This document shows positions 41,843 through 52,246 of a DNA stretch of 64,000 bases, piece after piece. A program made the translations under genes and the position numbers. Where the stretch lies: positions 7,071,087 to 7,135,086 of the forward strand of contig OX442314.1 of assembly GCA_949358305.1 (NCBI GenBank). The letters are read 5' to 3'. The notes beneath the pieces were generated by a model. The model was not told the DNA's origin, searched no databases, and saw only the letters and a list, made by a program, of their open reading frames with translations. The stretch's first letter is position 1. Each line of letters opens with the position of its first letter. Source of the DNA: Strigamia acuminata. Its lineage: Eukaryota > Arthropoda > Chilopoda > Geophilomorpha > Linotaeniidae.

Positions 41843-43831
41843 ATGGCGGATAAGGAAGAAACTCCCGAGAAAAAGAGAGGGATGTTTTCAGACCTCATTG
41901 ATCGTTGGGATCCTGTGCGTTTACGCGAGGAGAGACAGCGACGTGAGGGAGCAGAGCGAATGCGCGGTCTGAGACCGGGCGCTCTTCGTGGGATGCTGGA
42001 GGAAATACCAACAGATTCCACTGACCAGCCTAGCTCTATGGAAAGAGATATAAACCCCACTTTGGAGGGGCCGATAAGCGTGCATACTGTGACTCCGGCC
42101 AGCGCTATAGCTGAGTTGGAAGAAGAAGCGCGTTTGCAAAACATTGCTTCGGCTCCAGCAAGAAATGAATCAGAAGCGCCACCAGAGGTGCCTGGTTTGA
42201 GGGCTTATCTCCATGATATGGAGGTGGCAATTTCCGCAAGACTGGATCGGGCCATAAATGCACAATTGCATGGTTGGGCCGAGGATACGGTCGAACGTGT
42301 AAGGAAAGTGGTGGAGGACTGTGCTGCTCGACAACCGCCGTTGGCGGCTGGAATTCCATTAATTCCGCCGCCACAGGAACCTCATATCCTCCTGGGCGTG
42401 TCGGGGCGGACGGTTCCCCAAATTATACCTCGTTCCACTGGAGACGCGTCTGTAATTCTAACGCCAAGTGAGATAATATTGGGTGGGGCCCGTGCAGCAC
42501 CCAGTGTGCAGGGGAGAATCCATGTGCAGTCTCGTGAAGTGGATCCAGCCGTTGTCCGAGTTAACAGCGAAATAATGCGATCAATAATTCGCAGTAAGGC
42601 ATCGGTAGTGGGTGCACCGTCATCCATACCGTTGAGCCAGCTGGAAAGAGAGAGAAATTCTCAAAGTGGGCAGCGGCCAAGGCCTAATGTTCCGCTTCAA
42701 ACTGGTGCTGTTTCACAAATACCTGTATTTCAACAGACAGGGCAATTACCGCAACAGCAATGGCGGCAGCAACCACAACAGTTTGCTCGAACTTCCGGTA
42801 TGAGGATGGGGAAGTTACCGGAGTTCGATGTGGGCAAGGGCGCCTATAACGCAGTGGATTTGTTTCTCACTCAACTGCGAGCCCATTTCTTTACCTCGGG
42901 AATGGCGGAGTCGGTGTATCTTGAGTATTATGTGCCTCAAGCTTTAAAAGGCGAGGCGCTGGACTGGTACATGGATTTGCTTCCGAAGCCTGAGTTTTGG
43001 GATGAGTTCGCGCATTTGTTTAAAGACGCGTTCTCTCTTACCGTCGCTGAAGCTACTGTCAATTTGGCGGAAAAGCGACAGGCGATGGGGGAGCCAACTG
43101 CGAAATTCTTGCGCGAGACTAACCGATTCCTACAGAAAACAGGGATAGTTGAGGACAGCCAAAAATGGGATATAGCCCAGCGACGACTGCAACCTGACGT
43201 TGCGGAAGTCATGCGTCAAATGGGCGTATTAACCTTGTCGCAAGCCATTGTTAGGGGACAGCAAGCAGATAGCGAGCTGCAACTACGATCTCTCCATAAA
43301 AAAGATTTCGACCTGCACGGGGTTAAGCGAGGCCAAATGCCGGTTCCCCAGCATGCAGCTCCTACCAAGCAAGAAGCCGCCGTGAAGAAACCGGTTGAGG
43401 CGACTAAGAACTCGACTCGACATTTTTTCACGCGCAATAAGGTTGCGGCCGTGATGGAAGTCTTGGGTGAATTAGAGGAAGGTGGCATGTTTGATGATGA
43501 CAATCAAAGCGTAATGGCACAGACAGTCCGTAGTATCATGGCTACGAAAACTGCGCCTATTGTTGGAACAGAGCCACCGGTAGAGACTGGAGAACCTCAT
43601 GTCTGCAGTCAAAACAACTCCTTCGCTCAGGGCTCCGGCCCACCTAAGGACATTAAGTTGCCACCCGGAGCGGAGTGGGCCAAAAACAGGCGCGATCGGT
43701 GGTATATGCGTGACATTAAATTAAACGCTCCACTATGCCCGCACTGTTATAAACCCTGGGTCGTTCCGGGAAACGAGAGAGGGCCCCCACTGAAGTCCGA
43801 CGCCAAAGTGGTGGACCCAAAGAAGAAGTAG
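41843..43831 (+). CDS. gag: Gag of the 12.6-kb Gypsy element, 662 aa
   Basis: ATG at 41843 (MADKEETPEK) is the first good start; the frame is open from 41810 without an earlier ATG. The N-terminal half is charged and Pro-rich. The capsid-like part begins near residue 320 (MRMGKLPEFDVGKGAYNAVD) and includes LKGEALDWYMDLL and AEKRQAMGEPTAKFLRETNR, as in Ty3/Gypsy gags. No CCHC knuckle is present; only a lone CPHC occurs close to the C-terminus, so RNA binding may be done differently. The stop at 43829 lies in an open pol frame one base back, which fits -1 frameshifting into the next ORF. Confidence 0.85.
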   Translation: MADKEETPEKKRGMFSDLIDRWDPVRLREERQRREGAERMRGLRPGALRGMLEEIPTDSTDQPSSMERDINPTLEGPISVHTVTPASAIAELEEEARLQNIASAPARNESEAPPEVPGLRAYLHDMEVAISARLDRAINAQLHGWAEDTVERVRKVVEDCAARQPPLAAGIPLIPPPQEPHILLGVSGRTVPQIIPRSTGDASVILTPSEIILGGARAAPSVQGRIHVQSREVDPAVVRVNSEIMRSIIRSKASVVGAPSSIPLSQLERERNSQSGQRPRPNVPLQTGAVSQIPVFQQTGQLPQQQWRQQPQQFARTSGMRMGKLPEFDVGKGAYNAVDLFLTQLRAHFFTSGMAESVYLEYYVPQALKGEALDWYMDLLPKPEFWDEFAHLFKDAFSLTVAEATVNLAEKRQAMGEPTAKFLRETNRFLQKTGIVEDSQKWDIAQRRLQPDVAEVMRQMGVLTLSQAIVRGQQADSELQLRSLHKKDFDLHGVKRGQMPVPQHAAPTKQEAAVKKPVEATKNSTRHFFTRNKVAAVMEVLGELEEGGMFDDDNQSVMAQTVRSIMATKTAPIVGTEPPVETGEPHVCSQNNSFAQGSGPPKDIKLPPGAEWAKNRRDRWYMRDIKLNAPLCPHCYKPWVVPGNERGPPLKSDAKVVDPKKK

Positions 43832-43848
43832 GTTTAACACCTAAAGCT

Positions 43849-46644
43849 GTGTCGGAACCACCGGAAGTGAAGCGCGTGTTGCCACCAAAATCTGTGTTGA
43901 CCGCGCCTAATACTGACCCAGTACTTCCGAAGTTGACTTCATTCGTGATGATTTCTCCTAAAGAGAAAGATGTGTCCGAGGAGCCAAAAATTGAGATCGG
44001 GATTGGAGAGAGAGTACGACGAGATTCCCAATATGTGAAGATCGTCTGGAATGACATCCAATTTATTGCGCAATTTGACTCTGGTGCTCAGACCTGCATC
44101 ATGGCGCAAGATCTGTATGAAAAGCTGCATGAGAAGATGGGGGTGGAGATGGTTGTACTGCACGAGACCATTCGCGTTGCCAATAATCAATTAGTTGAGG
44201 TTTTGGGTAGCGTGGAGATAACCGTGCGTGCACCTCAAACTCTGATCTCTTTTGTGTGCTTGGTAATAGAGGACTCATCAGCGGACTTGCTGCTCGGACG
44301 AGATTTCTGTCGAGCGGTTGGATTATGTACGGACCATGGACTTAATTGCTGGTTCATAAGAGGTTCGGAGGAACGGCGTAGTTTCATGACTATGAGACAG
44401 GCGCTGGCCTCCGACCCGGTACTTTTATTGCCACTAATCCCCGCCGCCCCTAAGATGGCAGTTCCTGCCCCGATTAGTGATGTAAATTGTGTTTTGTTGA
44501 ATCATCGCACATTGCCCGCCGAAACTTTTGAGTTACCGCATGACGATGCGCCATTCAGAGTTAAGGTGGTGGTTTCGCGTAAGACCGCGGAAAATAGGAG
44601 TTGGACATTTCTTTGGTCACCTCCGCGACGCGAAAAGTCGCGCAGAACTAAATTCCGCGATACGACACGTGTCTACCGGAGGCCCATGTGTTTTAGCCAG
44701 CTCCGACGTTCTAAACGGGTGCGCAGGGTTCGGAAGAGATTGTCGCAGTCTGCGGAGTCGTCCGTTCCGTCAGTTCCTCCCGATTCAGTTATTTCGGATG
44801 TAAAGGGGAAAGTTGATTCCACTGGTGGACAGTTTTCTCCTACGACCAATTTTGTTGAATATCTGCCTTGTCCTGATCCGACTAAGTTGGACTGGATTTA
44901 TGGGCAGTTATCAAATCAACTATCACCAAAACGCATCACTCATTTGATTGACGCGTTAAAACCCGTTTCGAACATCTTCAGAGAAGAAGTGGGGTTGTGC
45001 AATAACACTCTTTTTGAGGTTGATCTTAAACCTGACTTTAGGCCAATACACGTGCCTGTTAGGCCGGTAAACCCTGCTAAGAAAGCTATCATTGATCAAT
45101 ACATCGATCAAAAGCTGGCGCAGGGAATTATTCGTCGCTCGAAGAGTGATTGTGCCGTGGCCCCTGTCGTCGTCCCCAAGAAGGATGGCAGATGGAGGTG
45201 TGCCATGGACTTTCGCCCTATCAATGCGCAAACGATGCCTGACGTGTATCCCCTCCCAGATATTGATAACATCTTCTCATATTTGGGCGGGGCTAAGTGG
45301 TTTTCCATAATAGATGGACGTGAAGCGTTTCATCAGATCGGCGTTAGGCCGGGAGATGAGCGTTTTCTCGCTTTTATCACGCATCGCGGACTCTACGAGT
45401 ATGTCCGCATGCCTTTTGGTCCAATAAATGGCCCCGCAACACTGCAACGCGCTATGAATCTTACGCTTGCGGAATTTTTGTACAAATGCGTCTTTGTTTA
45501 CATCGACGACATTATTGTCTTTAGTAAAACATTTGAAGAGCATGTAGAACATCTGAAGCAAGTTCTGACACTTCTTGACGCGGCAGGATTCACGATGAAT
45601 GCCGGCAAGACAGAGTTGTGTAAGCGTAGCCTTGAAGTGTTGGGTCATATTGTTGAAGAAGGAAAAATTCGTCCTAATCCGAAAAAGACCAGCGCGATCC
45701 AGTTATTTCCCGCGCCAACTAATGTAAAAGAGTTGCAGCGCTTTAAGGGCATGATTGGGTACTATTCTTCGTTTTTTCCGGGGTACTCGAAGACTTGTGA
45801 AGTTTTCAGGCCCTTGATGAAGAAGAACGCGCCATGGAATTGGACGGATGGCTGTCAAGCAGCGTTCGAGTATCTGCGGGACCAAGTTGCAGCATCAACT
45901 TTGCAGCGGAGGTTTCCTGACTGGTCGAAGCCGTATATTCTGCAGACGGACGCAAGCTACTCAGGCTTGGGTGCTGCGTTGATGCAATTGGATAATAATG
46001 GCATTCGTGTGCCAATTGCATTTGCTTCGCGCGCTTTAAATAGTGCGGAAAAGAATTATAATGTTACGGAGATCGAATGTCTAGCTGCTGTTTGGGCAGT
46101 TAAGCGTTTCCGCAGTTACTTAGAACTTATGGATTTTTACCTTGAGAGCGATCACAAGTGTTTAAAATGGCTTTTTGCTCAGCGCGAACCAAAGGGCAGA
46201 TTGGCTCGATGGATTCTGTCAATGTCAGACTTTCGGTTTACATTTCTGCATTGCAGTGGCACAAGCAATCGTGTCGCTGATGCGTTGAGCAGAGCTCCTG
46301 TAGATCCGGCCATTGAAATTGGCGATGATGATTGTCCGCTCGTTGATGATGCGACATATTGTGCGTTCTTTGACGATTTCGCGAGTTGGCCGACCATTGA
46401 GATGGTGGAGCTTGACGAGCATTTCGTGCCTAAACCATCTGGCTCAAAGATCGTTAATGCGGCTAAACTTCGTAAGAAATCGCGTATTCTTCAAAAGAAA
46501 CGTGAGTTTGAGGAGTTGGAACCGCTCGAGTTGTTTGGGGATTCTGACACCCGACCCCCCAACCCCCCGGCCCCTCAAGGGGGGGTAGTGTGCCGGCCGA
46601 CATGGAAAATGCCGTGTTCGGTGCACACCAGCTCTCCGGTGTAA
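43849..46644 (+). CDS. pol: Pol part 1: protease, reverse transcriptase, RNase H
   Basis: The frame has no early ATG and stays open upstream through the gag stop, so it is probably reached by -1 frameshifting. Protease: QFDSGAQTCIMAQ and LLLGRDF. RT: VVVPKKDGRWRCAMDFRPIN, FSIIDGREAFHQI, MPFGPINGPATLQRAM and catalytic YIDDIIVFSK. RNase H: LQTDASYSGLGAAL, NVTEIECLAAVWAV, ESDHKCLKWLF and SNRVADALSRAP. All usual catalytic acids are present. The last 30 codons cross a run of C and G tracts (46548-46586) and overlap the integrase ORF. Confidence 0.9.
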   Translation: MSEPPEVKRVLPPKSVLTAPNTDPVLPKLTSFVMISPKEKDVSEEPKIEIGIGERVRRDSQYVKIVWNDIQFIAQFDSGAQTCIMAQDLYEKLHEKMGVEMVVLHETIRVANNQLVEVLGSVEITVRAPQTLISFVCLVIEDSSADLLLGRDFCRAVGLCTDHGLNCWFIRGSEERRSFMTMRQALASDPVLLLPLIPAAPKMAVPAPISDVNCVLLNHRTLPAETFELPHDDAPFRVKVVVSRKTAENRSWTFLWSPPRREKSRRTKFRDTTRVYRRPMCFSQLRRSKRVRRVRKRLSQSAESSVPSVPPDSVISDVKGKVDSTGGQFSPTTNFVEYLPCPDPTKLDWIYGQLSNQLSPKRITHLIDALKPVSNIFREEVGLCNNTLFEVDLKPDFRPIHVPVRPVNPAKKAIIDQYIDQKLAQGIIRRSKSDCAVAPVVVPKKDGRWRCAMDFRPINAQTMPDVYPLPDIDNIFSYLGGAKWFSIIDGREAFHQIGVRPGDERFLAFITHRGLYEYVRMPFGPINGPATLQRAMNLTLAEFLYKCVFVYIDDIIVFSKTFEEHVEHLKQVLTLLDAAGFTMNAGKTELCKRSLEVLGHIVEEGKIRPNPKKTSAIQLFPAPTNVKELQRFKGMIGYYSSFFPGYSKTCEVFRPLMKKNAPWNWTDGCQAAFEYLRDQVAASTLQRRFPDWSKPYILQTDASYSGLGAALMQLDNNGIRVPIAFASRALNSAEKNYNVTEIECLAAVWAVKRFRSYLELMDFYLESDHKCLKWLFAQREPKGRLARWILSMSDFRFTFLHCSGTSNRVADALSRAPVDPAIEIGDDDCPLVDDATYCAFFDDFASWPTIEMVELDEHFVPKPSGSKIVNAAKLRKKSRILQKKREFEELEPLELFGDSDTRPPNPPAPQGGVVCRPTWKMPCSVHTSSPV

Positions 46645-48542
46645 TTACGCCTCCAGCTGCCTTGCCGCCAAAAGGGCGTGTTGGAAGGCCCTGTAAGGTC
46701 AAAGTGGTTCCTTCTGATCCTGTGCCTAAAAGGAAAAGAGGACGGCCACCAAAACAAAAACGTAAAGTTGGAAGACCCAAAAAGGTTGTATCACCTGCAG
46801 GAAGTGAGCTTTCGTCTTCACCAGCGTCACCAGTTTCGAATAGAGGAAAATCTGGTAGCGAGCGATTTTTGAGTGACCATAGTTCCGACGAATATCGGAC
46901 TACGGTGCCACCTTTGCCGACGCGACCAACTACGCGGTCGAGGCAGACTCAACAACCTTTGGTGGACGGCCAAGTCTCGCCATACGAATCCGAAGATTTG
47001 GATGAAGATCGACCGGCTGAGCATCCGGCTTACGAGCTTCTGCCAACTCAGAAAAGAATGAGGGAAGTTCAGTTGGCTGATGGTTGGGCGAAGGGTATTA
47101 TAATGTATCTGGATACTGGGCATTTGCCGCCTGACGAAGACGAGGCTGAGAAAATCAAAAAGCAATCTGTTGACATGGCTTTGTATCATGGGCTTCTGTG
47201 CAGGTATCCGCCAGTGACAATTGGCCAGCGCGCTCAATCGCGTCGTATTTACTTGCCAGAGCCTTTGAGGCGAATTTATTTTCACTGCCTTCACTTCCCG
47301 CCAACTTCTGGCCACCTTGGAATTGAAAAGACCATGATGCGTTTAAAAACGCGTGTTTTTTGGCCAGGAATGAAGCGGGATGTGGCTGAGTGGATCAAGG
47401 TATGCGGGCCATGCCAGAGAGCAAAGGTCGAGCGGCGTTTGCCAATGGGAGAAATGGAGACGGCAAAACCACGCCGTCGTTTCAGAACCATTTACGTCGA
47501 CTACTTTGGGAAAAAGTTGAAGTCTAGCCAGGGTAATTGCTACGCGTTCGTGATGGTGGATGCGGCTAGCAGATGGGTTGACGTTCGGCTTACTGAAAAT
47601 GCAGATGTGCCAACTACCATCAGGCAAATTGAGAAATTTGTGCAACGTTGGGCCTTCCCAAAGACTTTAATTAGTGACAATGCGCCTACTTTTCGTTCTG
47701 CGCGTTTTCAAGCGCACTGTGCGGGAATGGGCATTGTGAACAAGTACATATCTGTGTATCATCCGCAAGGGAATTTGGCGGAGCGCCTAAACCAGTCGCT
47801 GAAGACCTGCATTCTCGCGTACATCGACGAACACGTGAATTGGGACCGTCATATTGGCTACTTCATTTTGGCCATTAATGCCAGCTATCAAACATCGCTG
47901 AAGTTCTCACCATATATGATGATCGTTGGGCAGGAAGCGCGTTATCCAGGCGACCTCGACAGCGACACCGACGACGGGGATCCTCTCCCGCCGGATGAGG
48001 CGAGGTATTTACATCGTTACATGCTACGCGTCGGAGCCGAGGCGCGGAAGAACTTGGAGATAGCGAACCTGCGACATAAGCGATGGTACGATCGGAAACG
48101 GCGGCCCCACGACTTCAAGCCTGGCGACTGGGTCACGCTGAAGAGCAGGATCTTGTCGTCGGCGGACAAGCAGGTTTCAGCGGGTTTCCAGCAGCGTACA
48201 GAAGGGATTTACATCATCCACCGGATCATCGGACCGAATACCGTGCTGCTGATGAAGGAGGACGGAAGTGTTACACAACCTTACCACATTGTGGACCTCC
48301 GACATTGGTATCGCGACCGGGATGAAGACGCGAAGGACTCGGAGGATGTTCCGGACCCGCTGGAAGCGCTGAGTGCTGTTGAAGATGGTTGCGGCGCCAG
48401 TTTCATTTCCCGGGTGGATCTGGACGATATACACGCCCGAGTGGACAAATTCAGTGCGGAATCACGTGATATTTGCATAAAATATTATGCCGAGAACGAT
48501 ATTCGGTATAATGATTGTGAACAGGAAGAGGATCCGCCATAA
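46602..48542 (+). CDS. pol: Pol part 2: integrase with AT-hook-like N-terminus, 646 aa
   Basis: The first ATG is at 46602 (MENAVFGAHQ); the frame is open from 46590 and overlaps part 1 in the -1 frame, so frameshifting or re-initiation is likely. Residues about 20-65 hold three AT-hook-like clusters: GRVGRPCK, KRGRPPK and VGRPKK. The HHCC zinc domain follows (HFPPTSGHLGIEK, CGPCQ). The core has YVDYFGK, LISDNAPTF and HPQGNLAERLNQS (D, D, E). The C-terminal part reads RHKRWYDRKRRPHDFKPGDW. AT hooks bind the minor groove of AT-rich DNA; the insertion sits in an AT-rich tandem repeat, suggesting but not proving targeting. Confidence 0.9.
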   Translation: MENAVFGAHQLSGVITPPAALPPKGRVGRPCKVKVVPSDPVPKRKRGRPPKQKRKVGRPKKVVSPAGSELSSSPASPVSNRGKSGSERFLSDHSSDEYRTTVPPLPTRPTTRSRQTQQPLVDGQVSPYESEDLDEDRPAEHPAYELLPTQKRMREVQLADGWAKGIIMYLDTGHLPPDEDEAEKIKKQSVDMALYHGLLCRYPPVTIGQRAQSRRIYLPEPLRRIYFHCLHFPPTSGHLGIEKTMMRLKTRVFWPGMKRDVAEWIKVCGPCQRAKVERRLPMGEMETAKPRRRFRTIYVDYFGKKLKSSQGNCYAFVMVDAASRWVDVRLTENADVPTTIRQIEKFVQRWAFPKTLISDNAPTFRSARFQAHCAGMGIVNKYISVYHPQGNLAERLNQSLKTCILAYIDEHVNWDRHIGYFILAINASYQTSLKFSPYMMIVGQEARYPGDLDSDTDDGDPLPPDEARYLHRYMLRVGAEARKNLEIANLRHKRWYDRKRRPHDFKPGDWVTLKSRILSSADKQVSAGFQQRTEGIYIIHRIIGPNTVLLMKEDGSVTQPYHIVDLRHWYRDRDEDAKDSEDVPDPLEALSAVEDGCGASFISRVDLDDIHARVDKFSAESRDICIKYYAENDIRYNDCEQEEDPP

Positions 48543-49894
48543 CAGCCTTCTTTTTATGTTTTTAAAGTGTTTATTAATATTTATTCGTTTTTTAACATTG
48601 TTTCAATTTTTATAAGAGTTTTGGTGTTCGTGTTGATTTTTGTTTATATTGGGATGAGTGTGTTGTTGTGTTTTTTGATGTATTTTGCACTAATATTTGG
48701 TTTTAGAATGTTTTTTACTAATTGTTGATATTCGCTGACGTTTCGAGGGGGAATGCGGGGTTAAAACTCCATTCTTTTCCCGTCGGAGTGTTTACGCGAC
48801 TTTGTTTTCATTAACTTTGACTTTGTAAGCGCTTGGTGTTGTTTTTCATGCTCGGTGACTGTTGCGCGTGTGTGGTCTTGTTTGCGACAGATGGCGCCGG
48901 AGTGTCTAGTGTCATCTGACCAGTGACGTCACTTGTCAATCGGTGTCTGGCTGCCATCTTGTTTTCGCGACTTGACACGGTGCGCATCGTCTCCACGCGT
49001 TCGGGATATTTTGAACGCGATTTGTGCTGAAAAACTGAGCGTGGGAACACACCGAGGCGCGTTGATTCTTGTAGTAATACTAACCGTGAGTTTTATTGAA
49101 GTTTTGAGTGATTTTTGATAATTTTTCGCCGCTCGAGCAAACAAGTGTTTTTGAGTGCCGTGACTTGACTTATTTCTCGCCACGTGCCTCTACGCGAAGT
49201 TAGGAGAAGTTTATGTTAGTTTCTCATTGATTTCATGGTTTTATTTAGTTTTAGAGTCTGATTAACGACAATTTACGCGTGTTTAGAATTTTCTAGTGTT
49301 TTTCGTAAATGTATTAGTTTCAATTTGCAAAATGCAAGATGGCGTCGCCATACGCCTTAGATTTTTCTTTCGGGTCACGTGATGTCGGCCATCTTTGTCA
49401 AGTGCCCGTATGTCTATAGATGGACTTAGCCAATCTTTGAGCTTGTGCATTTTGCTTTGCTACGCGATAGACTTTGTTCGTTCGCGTGTCGCTCATTAAT
49501 TGAGTCTAATTGTTACGATGAACTTTATACATTTGTGCGAAGATTTTGTATTGTTATTAGATTTTTTGATTAATGTTTTTTCTGTTATTTTTAACTTTTG
49601 TTTTGGGTTATTGCGCATTGGTATTTCGCTCATTTTGATCGTAATCCCATTTCACGCGCTTTGTTTCCTAATTTTCATAACATCAGTGATTTTTAATTGC
49701 GAGTACCTTTTTTGGTTGAGTTACGAGTTGCTACTCGAATTGTATCGCGTAATTTTTTATAATCCGCGTTATTAGCTGTTTAGTTTGTATTTTTTGTTTA
49801 CTCTTGCTCGAGTGGTGTAATTTTTGTCATTTGTTGTTTGTATGATTTTTTGATTTGTTTTTGTTGCTTCCGATTTAGTGATTGAATTTATAAT
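48543..49894 (+). other. T-rich spacer between integrase and the fourth ORF
   Basis: 1.35 kb without a convincing ORF, rich in TTTTG/TTTGT words. A short hydrophobic frame at 49500-49775 may be chance. It may hold the splice acceptor or promoter for the downstream ORF; none could be fixed by eye. Confidence 0.4.
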
Positions 49895-51685
49895 ATGACC
49901 GGACGTGGTAACGGATCGAAGCCCCCGTCGCGTGGTGGAAAGGGCCACAAGGACAAACCACCTGTCGAAACGCGCCGCCAGCGACAGGCGCGTGAGAGAT
50001 ACGTGTGCCCCTACCCAGTGCCCGGATTATTTGAGCGAGGCCCGGTCTTGATGCCGAATTATCATCCTGACCACCCGATGTGTCGGGCCTTCCCTAATCG
50101 AGAGTTGTGCCCGGTGTGCTCGGGTTGGGGCCACCTTCGTGATGGTGCGGACGAATGTTTCGCGTGCGAGGGGTTTGGTAATTTGAGACGCGCTCAATTC
50201 CGGATTTGGATGCGGCGCGTGCAGGCCCTGTGTTTGGGGCGGACCATCGCGGATGGACGGGACATTTCGCGTTACGTGCTCCCGAGGATTTTCCAGCCTT
50301 TACTCGGTTCCGCCTCTGATTGTAACCGCTTCGTTATACAACATGAAGCGTACTGGAGGAATACGATGCAGATGGCCGCTCGCGCTGGATTCCGACCGCA
50401 CAATTGGCAGTATCCACCGTTGGGGTGCTTGATGTTGGCATTTGGGGTGACGGCGCCGCCATTACCCTCATTTTTTCAACGTTATGCGCTGAGGGAAGCT
50501 CCGGTGGCTCCAAGAGCGGATAGGCTCCCGTCTGTGACCCCGAGACTCCATTCTACGGCTCATAAAAAGCGTGATGATCCAAACGCCTACATCGCCAGGG
50601 GAGCAGCGCGATTCGATGAGGAACGAGACCGCCTCCGAGGAATCGAGGAGCGTAATGAGAATTTACTCCAAGACATCGCGCATTTGCAAGACTTTCATCG
50701 CGTTGTGCAAGCGGGGGTCGCTGCGTGTGATGCGGCTACTGCCGCCGGTTCTTTGGCGATGCCGGCGATTCGACCTGTTCCTATATTGGAGTTGGTCCCC
50801 GAGCCCGCTGAGCTTTCCGTCGAGATTGAGGTGCCGCCGCCGATCGATGAGGTTGCATTGTCTACGGCTTTGTTGCCGGCTGGTGTGTTGATCTGCGAGA
50901 TGGATGAGATAGCGACGCCATTTGGTGTCAATTTGCGTCGCGACTGGGCCGAGAGCGACCTCGACTACCTCATCCGGTGCCACGACGAGGCTGCGCGTCG
51001 TCGAGAAGTTGCTGGTTCGAGGGGAATGATTCCTCATTCTTCCCTTGAACAAATGGAGGACTCAATGGACTACGTGGGTGAGTTACCCAACCTCCGCGTA
51101 TGTTTAACTGAAGCCGGCCGAGGAGTCGAGTATTTGCCAGCGGGCGAAGAGTCGGATGATGATGAGGATTCCCGACCGCGGCGACAGCTTTCGCCATTGT
51201 TTACTGGCCGTCAAACCCAGCGTGACTTGCCTTTTCCGACTCAGCCCGAGGATTTGACCGCTGCCGTTCGAAAATTGGTAGCTGATCAGCATAAGAAGCG
51301 CGACTTCGCGACGCTGCGAGAGCTTGAGTTGTATTTTGAGACGATAATGGCGCGTGCTCATTTTGATGTGATTTTTCCCATGGGAACCCTGGAGTGGGAG
51401 GGCCCGTCCCGATGGCGCAACGATACCTACTTGGAGGCAGATTCCACCCGATGGCGCGAGTTTTTCTATGGAATCATCAAACGCGAACTTGGACTTTCAG
51501 AAAGCATGGCGGCCCTTGTGCACCTTCTTGAGGAGGGGCACATCATGACCCTGCAACGACTGATCGCCAACGTTTTGACCGAATTTCGTCCGCGGAAGGA
51601 GCGCCAGTTGGGGGATGTCGTGACGTACCGCGCCATTGGTCTAATGAAAGAACTCATTACGGCCATTACGGGGTATGAGTTCTGA
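49895..51685 (+). CDS. Fourth ORF of the Gypsy element: DnaJ-like zinc motif protein, 596 aa
   Basis: ATG at 49895 (MTGRGNGSK). The N-terminus is basic and Gly-rich. Residues 72-79 (CPVCSGWG) and 88-95 (CFACEGFG) are two CXXCXGXG units, the zinc-binding motif of the DnaJ/Hsp40 central domain, of which a full domain has four. A possible coiled coil lies at about 225-260 (ERDRLRGIEERNENLLQDIA). An acidic stretch (EESDDDEDSRP) precedes a mostly helical C-terminal third. No signal peptide, membrane anchor or furin-type site is visible, so it is not an ordinary env. Position after pol with its own ATG suggests a spliced or separately promoted mRNA. I do not know its function; a plant-like aORF or a captured host gene are options. 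Confidence 0.75.
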   Translation: MTGRGNGSKPPSRGGKGHKDKPPVETRRQRQARERYVCPYPVPGLFERGPVLMPNYHPDHPMCRAFPNRELCPVCSGWGHLRDGADECFACEGFGNLRRAQFRIWMRRVQALCLGRTIADGRDISRYVLPRIFQPLLGSASDCNRFVIQHEAYWRNTMQMAARAGFRPHNWQYPPLGCLMLAFGVTAPPLPSFFQRYALREAPVAPRADRLPSVTPRLHSTAHKKRDDPNAYIARGAARFDEERDRLRGIEERNENLLQDIAHLQDFHRVVQAGVAACDAATAAGSLAMPAIRPVPILELVPEPAELSVEIEVPPPIDEVALSTALLPAGVLICEMDEIATPFGVNLRRDWAESDLDYLIRCHDEAARRREVAGSRGMIPHSSLEQMEDSMDYVGELPNLRVCLTEAGRGVEYLPAGEESDDDEDSRPRRQLSPLFTGRQTQRDLPFPTQPEDLTAAVRKLVADQHKKRDFATLRELELYFETIMARAHFDVIFPMGTLEWEGPSRWRNDTYLEADSTRWREFFYGIIKRELGLSESMAALVHLLEEGHIMTLQRLIANVLTEFRPRKERQLGDVVTYRAIGLMKELITAITGYEF

Positions 51686-52238
51686 GTGTTTTTTGCCTTC
51701 GTAAGTGACATTTTTTCCCGAACGTGACTTTTTTCGCGTAGTTCTTCGCGAAGTTAGTGTTGAACGCGAACTTTTCTTTTGAACAATACCAGTGATATTG
51801 ACATTTTCCTGAATCGTGATTGTTTTATTTTTAGTGTTCCTTGTCGCGCTGATGTTTGAATTTGATTTTTTCTTTACGCGACTTTGAATTTTGTCTTTGA
51901 TATTTAGTGTAGTGTATTTCTAGTGTTTAATAAGTGTCGAGATGCCCTTATGGCGTGATTTAATGCGATTAACGCATTCTTGGCCTGGCGCTTATGCTAG
52001 TAGTTTTTTTTGTGTTATTGTTTAGTTTTTAGAAGCGCTTAACGCTTGCGTTGTTTAGTCCGCGCGTTTTGTAGTTTTTGATTTCGGCGCTTAACGTCGC
52101 TTGTGTTGTTGAGTCCACGCGATAAGTTCTCGCGCCTCAAAGTGTTTAATCATTCCAATTGTCATTTGATTTGATTTCTTGTATCGCATTTTACTTTCGT
52201 TTTCAGATTTTGAACAAGAGATTAAAATACTCTGGTCC

Positions 52239-52246
52239 GAGGGGCG
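52239..52246 (+). other. Polypurine tract of the 12.6-kb Gypsy element
   Basis: GAGGGGCG directly before the 3' LTR start TGTCACGG. Confidence 0.65.

Noticed and set aside
49500-49775. Hydrophobic ORF before the fourth ORF, considered as env transmembrane segment
   Set aside because: T-rich sequence gives hydrophobic codons by chance, and it is not joined to the downstream ORF.
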